The notes under the pieces: generated by a model | Database searches by the model: none | What the model saw: only the letters and a program-made list of their open reading frames with translations | Told to the model about the DNA's origin: nothing | Made by a program: the position numbers and the translations under genes | In this document: one piece after another, positions 54,560 through 64,000 of the stretch | Layout of the letters: every line of letters starts with the position of its first letter | Position numbering within the stretch: position 1 is the first letter of the stretch | DNA from: Malachius bipustulatus | Taxonomy: Eukaryota; Arthropoda; Insecta; Coleoptera; Melyridae | NCBI GenBank assembly: GCA_910589415.1 | Contig: OU342630.1 | Location: 39,898,012-39,962,011, forward strand | DNA: 64,000 nt | Direction: 5' to 3'

Positions 54560-56246
54560 TGTAACGTGAATACGTCACCTGTTGTCCTCTTTGCAAAGCT
54601 TCCCTCGTTTTAAAGAGAATTGTAAAATTACAGTTCCCTACAACTCCCTATAATATAGATCGCATCTTTGAACTGACTACCCACACCATATTCTGGCGCT
54701 GGTACTGTCTGGATAATTCACTGCTAGATGGCATTGCACGTTTCGTTTCACTAGGATTTTGAGTTCCTTTCAGGAACCAAATAAGTTGTCGTTTCAGTCC
54801 GATCCTGAGTTCCTTTCAGGAACCAAATAAGTTGTCAACTGTCAATCAGATTTCAGTATCTGCCCGTGACATTTCTCCTTTCACCAACCGAAGGCGGACT
54901 TCCTCTCGAGTTCACGGAACTGAATTCACTTCCTTTTTATCTGTCCATCAAGAAAGTTGATTCTCTTGATCGTTCCCATCGAAGCCTGTTGTTCAGGGTA
55001 AGTCGCCATTACAGATATTTTTGAAGAGAAGCTCTAATTTGATTATTACTTATTTTTAGCTTCTGGGATTTCCTTCAATCTTTGGGAATTTTATCTTAAC
55101 TTTACCTTATACCTTTATCTTTACCTTTCCCTTTGGTAAATACCTTACTTTCTCCGGTATCTACTAATATCCGGATTTATTGTCTATCGTGACCGAGGAG
55201 CCATCTTGGACTAGGAAACAAAGGGAGCGTGGCCCATTTCTGTTCTTCAACTATCTAATTGATCCTTGCATCGTTTTCACTTATCCATGGTGAAATAAAT
55301 CAACGTTTTGGTGATCTTCAACGATAGCAGAACATTTCCCGGTACTAGTGCTGTTTTGGTTGTTCAATCCTAGGAGTCTCATCAGGGCGTCGTCTCTGCA
55401 CCTGCTGCTTTCTCTGGAGACTTCAATGCCTGATTGAGCACCACCCCTAGCGAAGTCCAGGAGTTATTAATATCCTTTTTACTGTCAAAATAAAGACAGT
55501 TTTTACCTCAATCAGCTTCATCCCGGAAACTGTAAGTGTTGTCTTTTATTTTATCTCACCGATCATGACGAGGAAGGACTAGAAGATCAGTGCTAACTTA
55601 GTAAATTAATTAATTACCACTCACGAACTTTATCTTTCCCGATATAAATGATATCGGAAGTATCTTATTCTTTTGTACACAGCTGTACAAGATAAAGGAT
55701 CCTTTATTTTCAAACAAACTGATTGTTTAAACATATTTATATCAATTTTAAAGCTTTTAAAATAAGACAGGATAATTATTTGATTTTAATTAAACAGGAA
55801 ATGTAAACCATAATTTGCTCATTAAACATCTGTCCATTTTAACTTATTCTTTGAAAATCACATTAACATCTTTATAACCCTAAATCTACTTTTTATTAGT
55901 TCTTCATAGAGTTTAGGTAGCACAATAAAAAATAAGAACTCGAGCAAATCGAGTTAATAAGAACTGAAGAACTCTTTGGCATCCCTAATCTACCTTAGAT
56001 ACCTATATATAGGGTGTACCTTTTTAAATAATTAAAGCAGCAGAATAACTAGCACTCTGATAGTATTTGATTCAGTTTTCATGTTATTCAACTTCATTGT
56101 CTTCAGAGAAATTCGTCGTGAAAGTTTCTTTTGCAGTATTATCGTTTTGCCGAAACAACATTTTGCCCTTCGCTTGCACTGCAAGCTCTCGTTACTGCTA
56201 CTTTCGACATTCCCTGATTATAAACAATTATTTTGCTCACGCTGCA
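54560..56246 (+). repeat. 3' LTR of Gypsy element 2, 1687 bp
   Basis: Equal in length to the 5' LTR and matching at every stretch compared. It is followed by the AAGG target duplicate. Confidence 0.93.
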
Positions 56247-56424
56247 AAGGATTTGGTATTTTGAGAATTTCCGAAGCAATCGATTTAGTGAAAGAGATCT
56301 GACAAGATCGACTGTCTGTCGTAATATACCGATACCCTAAGCAGTTATCCGATATCCGAACAATTACAGAATGCCTTTAGTGGAGTCAGAAACCGTGTAT
56401 GTATTAAAATGTGTCCAGGAGAAT

Positions 56425-56640
56425 CCTTAAATGAAATAATTGTTGATTTTATTTATGTGTTTTATAAAAATGTCGATAAAGTGAGTGCTTATTTTATGTT
56501 GTTTTGACCTTGAATGTTTTGACAACTGCTGTAACCTAAAAAATCAAGAGCTGTCAGTTGTAAAATGTGGATTAAGCTAAGACAAACCTCTTTGTGTCAG
56601 GGCCTACTCCAAAACGGATTCGTTTTCGAACACCCTATAT
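56425..56640 (-). repeat. repeat family K, copy 2 (inverted relative to copy 1)
   Basis: It ends ...GGATTCGTTTTCGAACACCCTATA, the reverse complement of the 35586 tip. Further matches are the aatcaagagctgtcagttgt block and ttttatttatgtgttttat. It lacks the cttctt run and the blocks around it. Confidence 0.7.
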
Positions 56641-57403
56641 TATTATGCGGTAAAAATGAGTAGGTATAATAATAATAATAATTGTAACAACAATTATAAT
56701 TATACAACGTGTTGAAAAACTCGTGGAAAAAATTAATGACATGTTACTCAGCATTGAAAAAGAAGAATATATTTGCTTTCAGTTTTGTTCTAGCTGCTAT
56801 AGTTTCCTAGATATAAAATTTCCCTAAAGACGACTTCAAATCATAATTACATATTTCAATGGTGCCAATGGCAATATTCACATGAGACAGGTGGTTTTGA
56901 CATGCAATAGTGTTTCAATGATTTTGCACTCGCACTGTGGTTTTTGGTTTTGGTTTTTGAATGATATAATTCTAATATCAAATTGTTTTGACTTAGGTAT
57001 TATAACATGGTTTGATATGTACTAATAAATCGTCACCCGCATAATGATTATATTATTGCATATCTATGCATAGGTAATTATCTAAAATAAATTCATTGAT
57101 TTTTTATCAAAAATATAAAAAATAAAGCATAACTCCCAAAGAACTTTTGGGAACGACACTGAAATTCGAAGCGTGGCCACAGGCAGAATTCGCAATTAGA
57201 AAATATTCATAATTTTGTGATTAATTCTCATAAGTTAGGCCTTTGTTCCAAGAAGTGTACTTAAACATCGATGTAAATTTTCGCCTACTTTCGATCTTTT
57301 GTTACACGAAATATCAAGTAAAATTATCCGGTGATTCCGTCTAATCCGTCGTTTTATCTCGACTTCCTCATTCCAAAGTAAAATCAACTTTGCATTTGAT
57401 AAA
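56641..57403. other. no gene recognised
   Basis: AT-rich flank. Confidence 0.4.
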
Positions 57404-57643
57404 TTACTTTTTAATAAACTTCTCCGATGAATACATCAGCGAGCTTGTTTGCCATTGAAGACAGGAGAAGCGCTGCTCTGGATTAATGAAGCATTCAAGT
57501 GAAAATTCCTGGACGCTTGCTGAGCCGTGTGTACTCTCTGAGGGTCGGTCCCTATTAAAAATGCACAAGCAATTAAAGGCTGCTTCATTGATGCCGCTTG
57601 AATCGGTAGTTTCCAGCCCTTCGACGATTCCAAAGGTCATCAC
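57404..57643 (-). CDS. weak candidate coding segment, function unknown
   Basis: Two overlapping minus-strand frames (79 and 65 codons) are open over a slightly GC-richer patch. Neither has a recognised family, and the two frames cannot both be right. It might be an exon of a host gene; base composition is the only support. Confidence 0.15.
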   Translation of the reverse strand: MMTFGIVEGLETTDSSGINEAAFNCLCIFNRDRPSESTHGSASVQEFSLECFINPEQRFSCLQWQTSSLMYSSEKFIKK

Positions 57644-57934
57644 TCAGTCAGTCTAGTCAGGCTTATAGCGAATTTAGTAGCATAGCAAACTAACAAAAAA
57701 ACTCTAATATTTATTAGTTTTATACTTATTTATGTGAATGTCTGCTTTTATATCCCGCTTTCTTTGAGAATGTCTAAAATGTTTGTTTACGACTCGGTTT
57801 ACGATAAATGCTGCTAAAATATTTTAAATCAAAAGACTGTAAGTAAACCTCAAGTAAACATAATCTGCTTATCAAAAGTCAGCCATGCATGCACGAATTA
57901 GCAGCTCGTTTCATTTCTTCAAACTTATAATATA

Positions 57935-58011
57935 CAGGTTGTCCGGGAAAATGTGAGAAATCTCTCGGAATCAGATAGAACATCTGATTCCGCGAGATTT
58001 CCCACATCCTG
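57935..58011. repeat. short perfect-stem foldback, 77 bp
   Basis: Arms include aaatctctcggaatcagat and atctgattccgcgagattt with one mismatch, separated by a 5-nt loop. It is flanked by TA (57933-57934 and 58012-58013), and the tips CAGG...CCTG echo the large foldbacks. Confidence 0.8.
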
Positions 58012-58013
58012 TA

Positions 58014-59182
58014 TATAACTTATATAAAATAGCAATTTTTTGGTGGAGAAAACGCACGAACTTGCTCGACGCTTAAGCGACTATCGACATATTGAAAAAA
58101 TAATTATTGTACCTTTTGAAGATAAAAGAAATTAAACGTTCAGTAATGTACTATTAGGTACTATATATTATGAGAAGTGTGTGGCGTCGTTTGACTTATG
58201 CACTGGTTTTTAAGGTACTTGTAATTATTGTAAGTGGATTCTATATATTTCGTTAATTTATTACAGTAGTTATGCAAAGCCACAAATGCAGCCAACTATT
58301 TAGTTAATTAAATCAAAGATTATTAATTTCCAAACCTTTAATTTTTTTAATAATATATTTTTTTAATAATAATAATAATAATTTGTCATGACGATGATTC
58401 TCTTTTTTTTATAATTAGAATCCCGAAAGGATATTTAAACTTTGAACCCACTCCTTTGGATTGGTAGAGGCTTAAACAAAGTTTTTTGGTAATTTTAAAA
58501 CTTCGTAAATGAGTTCTATAGCAGTTATTTACCAACCTTTTTATGATAATAGCAACTATACCTACCTAATACCTGTAAGTATTATTATTATTATTATTGT
58601 ATAGAAATAAGTTACTTTGAGATTTTCACGAATTTTTGTATTGTTTCTGTGTTTGTTTTCCCTAAAGTCGCTACAGTTAACGGTAGCACAAGTTGTACGG
58701 ACTCTCTAATAAAGAAAGCTTCATGGGATGTTCCGCAACGAAGGATAGATTAAAATCAGCTTAACTTTTTCAGCAGAAACTTCAGCAGCCTCTGCATTTT
58801 AAAATTTATCTCTCTTTAAACTGATTTTCAAACTTTTTAACTGTAGTTTATTCGTTTGAATGTCTGGCGATTTCCCAACACGAAACGGAACGTAATTTTC
58901 GATTTACACCGCTTCACTTTTATCATAGGGAATTAAATTGTCAAACTAAAGGCTTGATTTCTACTTGAACCTCAAAACTACATGACTGTCCTAATAACAC
59001 ATAAGGCTTTTCTTGACTCTACCGACACTTTAATGAATATTTTAAACTTTTTTCAAACAGGTGCACTGCTTTTTTAGTTCATTATTACTATCGCAAAACT
59101 ACAAAAAAACCTTCTGGAACGCAAACTGCTTTCCATTTCATAGAAAACATGCTTCGCATAAGTTTATTTTTGAGGCTTGAGA
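58014..59182. other. no gene recognised
   Basis: AT-rich with short (TAA)n/(TTA)n runs near 58368-58382 and 58578-58598. Confidence 0.4.
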
Positions 59183-59300
59183 TATTTCTGGTATAAAAGA
59201 TGTTCGAAAAGAAATCTGTCTGGTGTGGGCTCTGACAGCAAAGAGATTTGTCTGAAGTTAACCCACTTTTTACAACTGAGAGCTCTCGTTATTGTTATGT
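59183..59300 (+). repeat. repeat family K, divergent copy 3
   Basis: gatgttcgaaaagaaatctg, ctctgacagcaaagagattt and caactgagagctctcg correspond in order to blocks in copy 1 (35586-35770), with many substitutions. Confidence 0.5.
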
Positions 59301-60504
59301 TAGTGTCTATAAAAGTGAAGAATTATTCGAGCCAAAGTATGTGCTAAGTAAAAAGAAGACATTTGTTTGGGTTCTAGGGCTCATAAATAATACTGATCTC
59401 AAGCCAAAAGCAGACAAAAACACTGTTGAATGCATGGATGGCCATTTCGCTCTTCTTGGAGCTCATCGGCATGTCATGTCAACAATCGTGGTTATCTACT
59501 TCTAGCTAAAGATCAGTTGATACTTATCCCGAACGTTTACAAACGAACTCCGGGACTTGTAACAGGTAGTGACATCTCTGTTAGTGACAGAAACTACCAA
59601 CAATATAGAGAAGCTGTTGCTCTAATTGTATCAATAATTATTAATTAATACGTGAGTCAAATGACCTTTGCCCTCTGGCCACATTTTAATATGCGGTTTC
59701 TCACTTCACTAAGAGCAGTCGTATTGTTCATCTCGATGAACATCTCTCCTTGATTACTTGTTTTTGTTAATTAGTCTAACATACAGTGTGACCCATTTGT
59801 TCTTGAAACACCCTGTAGAATCTTAATTTATGGTGCGATTTTAAAGAAATTTCTTTTAAATCATAGAGCTTGATAAACTATATTTTGGGAGCAAAAAGCG
59901 TCTCATTCCTACAAAATCCAAGGCCTACTAGATCAGTGTTTACTTGTAAAATCTCAAAAATTCATATTAGCGATTTTTTTAGAAAAAAACTGGGCACGTC
60001 ACGGGATTCACCAGCCCTCAAAACGGTACTGTACTTAATTTGGTGATTGTTAAGAACAGGGGCCACTCGCACTCCAACATACTATATATACCACGCGATA
60101 GGTCTACTCACTAGGAACTTCGTGGTAAAAATCTTATCCGCCGGTAATGTATAATAAGGGAGTTATAGGGTCTAGAAGAAAACGTGTGAAAATTATAACT
60201 AATACGGATCTGGCAGTAAGGTATAATATATGAGTAGCAGCTATAGTAACTAAGGTCACTGACATCGCCGGAAGATGCAGGTTGCGTCAAGGCCATTGAG
60301 TTAGACGGCGACCCAACGCCGGATTAATAAATGGGAATAAATTCAAACACGTAAATAAACAAATATGAATCGAGATCGAACGAAACTTTCAACACAGTGG
60401 AGGGGGGCCAGCGTAGGGGTAAAAACCGTCGCGATAGAGCAACTGAAACATCCCAATATGTAATAATAGAATCGGAATTCGGAGATAGTTTAAAGTTGTA
60501 GGTC

Positions 60505-62016
60505 AGACTACAACAAGGTCATTCATGATGGTCAGACGAACTTATGGGAAAACATGGGGATTAAAACCACATATGGTATACTGGGCGTACACCAGAGTGA
60601 TTAGACCAATGTTGTTGTATGCATCTCTGGTATGGTGGACAAAGATGCAACAAAATACCGCGATAAACAAGCTCAGCAAGGTGCAAAGACTCGCATGCCT
60701 TGGAATAACGGGGGCAATGAAAACTACTTCAACTGCAGCAATGGAAGTCCTCCTAGACCTCCCACCACTTCATCTAATGATAATGGGAGAGGCAAGACTG
60801 GCACAACTAAGGCTGCAAGAAGAACCAAGGGGCAAATATGCGGAACTTGGACACAATAGAATCAAAAACTATGTGGAAGTGGACCTGCTAGATGCAAACA
60901 CAGACCACATGGCTCCAAAATTCAAATTCCACAAGAGCTTTGAGGTGAGCATCAAAGATCGAGAGGAATGGAATGAGCCCACAGACAGCAACAGGCTGGT
61001 CGGAACAACCTGGTACATTGACGGGTCAAAGACCGACCAAGGAACTGGAGCTGGCATATACAATGAGTTGGACAATACTCAACACACCATATCTCTCGGG
61101 CAGTGGGCAACTGTATTTCAATCGGAAATATACGCTATGTTACACTGCGCGAGCATAAACAATAAGAGGGCCTACAAAAATAGACGGATCAATATATTAA
61201 CAGATAGTCAGGCGGTTCTGAGGGCTATAGAAAGCCCCAAGATAACGTCCAGACTACTGTGGGAATGCAGTGAGAATCTCGAAACCCTGGCAGAACGCAA
61301 CAAGGTAACCTTGATGTGGGTACCAGGACATAGAGGAATCACAGGCAATGAAAAAGCCGACGAGCTAGCAAGAAGAGGATCCTCGGCTAAATACATTGGC
61401 CCAGAACCTGCCCTGGGAGTACCAAAAAGTACAGCACGGGGTCAGGTTAATATATGGGTCAAAGAAAAACACAAAATATATTGGGACAAAAGGACCAAAC
61501 ACCAACATGGGAAAGCCTTTATCAAAGGACCCATAAAAAAGACAACTGAAGAACTACTATTACTTAGCAGGAATCAGTTACGCATTACAGTGGGATTACT
61601 AACGGGACATATTGCCCTAAAAGAACACTTAAATAAAATAGGACTGTTCAATGGAGACCTAAGTTGCCGAGAATGCAATAGGGCCCAGGAGACAGCAAAA
61701 CATGTACTGTGTGAATGCGAGGCTCTGGACCGCAGAAGACAGGAGATATACGGACAACAAAAAATGCGTCCGGAAGAATATGAAACTCATTCAGTAACGG
61801 GGCTGCACAAGTTAGTTCAGGGAACCAGACTGATGGAATGGGTGTCATGAAGCAAAAGGGGGTGCACAATAAGCCCATGAGGCTGAGGTGCTTCCGGTGA
61901 CCAAAAATCAGACGGCCCTCGAAAGGAGGGGGTTTTAGTGGGTGGGACTCCCACATAACCCAATGCATGGGTATCCATAATGGATTTACCCTCCTTTTTC
62001 AAAAAAAAAAAAAAAA
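60505..62016 (+). mobile_element. 5'-truncated RNase H-bearing LINE
   Basis: It is flanked by a 13-bp direct repeat aaagttgtaggtc (60492-60504 and 62017-62029) and ends in about 18 A. That is the signature of target-primed reverse transcription with 5' truncation. It contains the C-terminal part of the pol-like ORF and a 3' untranslated region with gtgggactcccac-type inverted sequence near 61939-61958. Confidence 0.9.
60525..61850 (+). pseudogene. LINE ORF2 C-terminal part: end of RT, RNase H, zinc-binding tail
   Basis: The frame is open for 441 codons but starts within the reverse transcriptase thumb (VIRPMLLYASLVWW, LSKVQRLACLGITG), so the Met is not the true start. RNase H follows at about 165-300: WYIDGSKTDQGTGAGIY with the first Asp, ILTDSQAVLRAI, and VPGHRGITGNEKADELARRG with the terminal His/Asp. 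The tail has RECNRAQETAKHVLCEC, the CCHC-like end typical of RNase H-bearing LINEs of the I/LOA/R1 group. There are no internal stops, but endonuclease and RT catalytic parts are missing. Confidence 0.85.
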
Positions 62017-62135
62017 AAAGTTGTAGGTCGAAGCAAACGGGTCCACGGTCCATAAAACATGCAGTGCGAGTATAATACGTGTACGGGGTGTGAGATCAGT
62101 GATGGAGCGGGGTATGTTTTGTTTGCGGACGAGAG
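62017..62135 (+). repeat. duplicated unit, copy 1
   Basis: It matches 62697-62824 closely across about 120 bp (aggtcgaagcaaacg, then the atgcagtgcga... block). Homology stops at gggacagtt in both. A 67-codon frame begins at the shared ATG (62059-62262). Confidence 0.75.
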
Positions 62136-62262
62136 GGACAGTTGGCAATATCTCGTTCGGCATGGCGTTCTGCAGTGTCATATCAGGTGTCCGGCCTTCT
62201 TCCTACAACGTTTGTTGCCATTTTTATTTTGCGAACCATATATACGTTTGCAAAAGAAATGA
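62059..62262 (+). CDS. short Cys-containing ORF of unknown function
   Basis: 67 codons starting MQCEYNTCTGCEIS. The first 28 residues (ending ADERDS) are repeated with five changes in a second frame at 62745-62843, although the DNA continues quite differently after that point. Four cysteines in the first 11 residues suggest a small metal-binding turn, but no family was recognised. It may be a shared exon carried by the transposon rather than a complete gene. Confidence 0.3.
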   Translation: MQCEYNTCTGCEISDGAGYVLFADERDSWQYLVRHGVLQCHIRCPAFFLQRLLPFLFCEPYIRLQKK

Positions 62263-62374
62263 CCTTCGTCCTGCTGTTTCTTTAGGTAAGTTCTCCACAC
62301 CTATATAGGTACTATTGTGATGCTGTAGGAGCCGCGGAAGTATATAATGACCACGTGGGCGACGCGAGTGGATA

Positions 62375-62490
62375 AAGAGACTTGGGCATGTGAGGGGTGT
62401 CTCAACGACGTGAACGCTCGTAGGCAGGTAGGGACTTCCCCGCGGTACCGAGGTGGGGAACGTCGCCTGCTGATGCAGGCGATTCAATCA
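62375..62490. repeat. two small GC-rich hairpins
   Basis: ccccgcggtaccgaggtgggg (imperfect stem near 62438-62458) and gcctgctgatgcaggc (62466-62481) lie next to each other in the 3.37 kb element. Both could fold in RNA. Confidence 0.4.
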
Positions 62491-62696
62491 CGGAGGAGAG
62501 GGAGAGGAAAAGTTGTGGCATTCTGATCTACCTCACGCCGGAGGACGGATCATTTTATATTCATATTATTTACGATTGCTCACCTTTTCTTTCATATACG
62601 GTCTACATTAAAATACGATCACATTTCCATTTGTGCCTCTTTGTGCTTTTTAATAGAGACTCGCGATCGTATCGAAAAGTGTTTAAAATGAAACTT

Positions 62697-62824
62697 TAAA
62701 GTCGGAGGTCGAGGCGAACGTATCTACCTATCAAAACGAAAAAAATGCAGTGCGATTATAATACGTGTATGGGGTGTGAGATAAGTGCTGGAGCGGGGTA
62801 TGTTTTGTATGCGGACGAGCGGGA
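62697..62824 (+). repeat. duplicated unit, copy 2
   Basis: Second copy of the unit at 62017-62135. It is uninterrupted by the LINE and so shows that the LINE target (aaagt.ggaggtc) was part of the unit. Confidence 0.75.
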
Positions 62825-62843
62825 CAGTTTTTCCTTGCCCTAA
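62745..62843 (+). CDS. truncated second copy of the short Cys-containing ORF
   Basis: 32 codons beginning MQCDYNTCMGCEIS and ending shortly after ADERDS, where homology to copy 1 stops and a TAA follows. All four cysteines are kept. A pseudogene, or a first exon, is possible. Confidence 0.25.
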   Translation: MQCDYNTCMGCEISAGAGYVLYADERDSFSLP

Positions 62844-64000
62844 CAAATTGTCAACTGGTGTAACCGGAATATTATGGAATTATGTACATCAGGTGAGTGT
62901 AAAATTAATATTCCATAAATGCGTAAATCGTTCTCGTATCTGTGGCATGGGACGGGACAAAACAATGGGAGGGGAAATGAGGTAGGATAGGGGGGGGGGG
63001 GGACAAGGGGAAGTAGGCTACCACCAAAATATGTAATATTGTGCAATATTATGCGCAACGGTACGCCATGAAATTTAAACGGCGACAGGGACGGATCGAG
63101 GAAGCTAATAATTGGTAGGCGCGGTGATGCCTCTCTGCTCGGATGACCTTAACAAAAGCGTATCTCTGTTAGAGAAAAAGTGGCCTTAGTCTTAAAGTGA
63201 CCTTAATAGAAGTGCTCAAAACTAGCGAAAATAGAAACTAGTGCGTGTATTTTACCCACCCAGCACCCCTATTCGCTCCACGGTCCCGTATGTTTGTTGG
63301 GATCACACCGGGAAAAAACACCTTTAAAATGTGAAACTACATAAAAATCGCAACTGAATAGTGTAAAAATCGCAAGTCAATGCGAGTGGCTCATCTCCTT
63401 AACATTCACCCTAAATTTTATTGAAAATGTCAGAGTAAAAAGAATCTTGCAGTTATTTTAGAAATTCATAATAGAACTCAGAATTTTCATTAATTTATTC
63501 GAAAAGGTCAAGAGAGACAAAATAGAAATTGTACGTCTAGTTGGTGATGATAATGTAGGTACTTTAATTTTTTATTTAATTTGTATTAATTTTTTTTATT
63601 TTTTTTTATTTTTTTTTATTTTTACTTTTTTTTACTTTTTTTAATTTTAATTTTTACTTATGATAGCTTTTCACCTTTTTTAAATTAATTTATGAAAATT
63701 CGGAGTATTATTATGAATTTCTAAAATAACTAAAAGATCCTTTTTACTCTGACATTTTCAATAAAATTTAGTACAGTACCGTTTTGAGGGCTGGTGAATC
63801 CCGTGGCGTGCTCAGTTTTTTTCTAAAAAAATCGCTAATATGAATTTTTGAGATTTTACAAGTAAACACTGATCTAGTAGGCCCTGGATTTTGTAGGAAT
63901 GAGACGCTTTTTGCTCCCAAAATATAGTTTATCAAGCTCTATGATTTAAAAGATTTTTTTTAAATCGCACCATAAATTAAGATTCTACAGGGTGTTTCAA

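Larger units (their letters stand above)
44921..56246 (+). mobile_element. Gypsy element 2: full-length LTR retrotransposon, 11,326 bp
   Basis: Both LTRs are 1687 bp (44921-46607 and 54560-56246), start TGTAACGTG, end GCTGCA, and no difference was found by eye. The flanks are AAGG on both sides (44917-44920 and 56247-56250). The order inside is primer site, 1.1 kb leader, intact gag, -1 frameshift signal, pol (protease, RT, RNase H, integrase), 2.1 kb of non-coding repeat-rich sequence, and a polypurine tract. Only one lesion was seen, a frameshift in the integrase. It is recent and close to full coding capacity. Confidence 0.94.
60038..63411. mobile_element. nested DNA element inside foldback M, about 3.37 kb
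   Basis: Its edges are deduced from the uninterrupted right arm of foldback M. Imperfect inverted termini share TGTTAAG and GCCACTCGCA (left, about 60041-60072) with TGCGAGTGGC and CTTAACA (right, about 63380-63404). A TAA lies at both junctions, which would fit a TWA target as in PIF/Harbinger, but the duplication is not certain. No transposase was recognised. It contains a truncated LINE and two related short units. Confidence 0.6.
59784..64000. mobile_element. foldback element M, runs off the window end
   Basis: The left arm (59806-60034) is the reverse complement of 63765-64000, including agtgtttacttgtaaaatct and agaatcttaatttatggtgc. The inner left arm (63412-63510) pairs with 63672-63770. 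The left arm is interrupted at about 60040-63411. The centre (63511-63671) is T-rich low-complexity DNA. An outward-facing acaccctgta (about 59808-59817) lies just inside a TA-CAGTGTG tip at 59782-59790; the right tip is beyond 64000. Confidence 0.82.

Noticed and set aside
63590..63660. Tandem repeat of tttttttatt units
   Set aside because: Low-complexity T-rich loop of foldback M; not a defined array.

Overview
This is a window of eukaryotic nuclear DNA, almost certainly from an insect. It is AT-rich, with no operons, ribosome binding sites or long host reading frames. Almost all recognisable content is transposable elements, many inserted inside one another: BEL/Pao and Ty3/Gypsy LTR retrotransposons, two non-LTR retrotransposons (LINEs), a PIF/Harbinger-like DNA element, and at least eleven giant hairpin (foldback) elements. 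The hairpins mostly start TA-CAGGG and end CCCTG-TA. The species cannot be named from the sequence. No complete host gene was recognised; three short host-like segments are listed as weak candidates.

Layout. 1-3059 is mostly unassigned, with one possible minus-strand exon at 1736-2146. 3060-6605 is a decayed BEL/Pao element lacking reverse transcriptase and the integrase core. 8611-9474 is a foldback. 9793 to about 19411 is a second decayed BEL/Pao element, split at 10796/17909 by a young 7.1 kb Gypsy element (10797-17908). That Gypsy element has 1735-bp LTRs that look identical, a 4-bp target duplication (AGCC) and an intact gag, but it has lost RT-RNase H and the integrase core. 19762-35583 is a field of giant hairpins (19762-20643, 21887-22723, 23469-24319, 24732-25611, 26064-27030, 27992-29534, 32290-34648 with another at 32573-33438, and 34822-35583), plus a Harbinger-like element at 30817-31375. 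36387-39628 is a CR1/L2-like LINE with one in-frame stop. 40476-44360 is a foldback split by a 3.0 kb TA-inserted element. 44921-56246 is a full-length 11.3 kb Gypsy element with a 4-bp target duplication (AAGG), an intact gag and a pol broken by one frameshift. From 59784 to beyond the window end is a large foldback, split by a 3.4 kb DNA element that itself holds a 5'-truncated LINE (60505-62016) with a 13-bp target duplication.

How the parts work together. Both Gypsy elements carry a canonical -1 frameshift signal at the gag-pol overlap: a slippery heptamer (GGGAAAC or AAAAAAC), a 7-nt spacer, and a foldable H-type pseudoknot. The foldbacks look like a related group. Several share an internal core but have different outer ends, and further CAGGGTG-type ends lie nested inside their arms. 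If transcribed they would form hairpins of hundreds of base pairs, so this stretch is a candidate source of endogenous small RNAs. All boundaries were read by eye and should be taken as good to a few bases where both target-site copies are named, and to tens of bases elsewhere.
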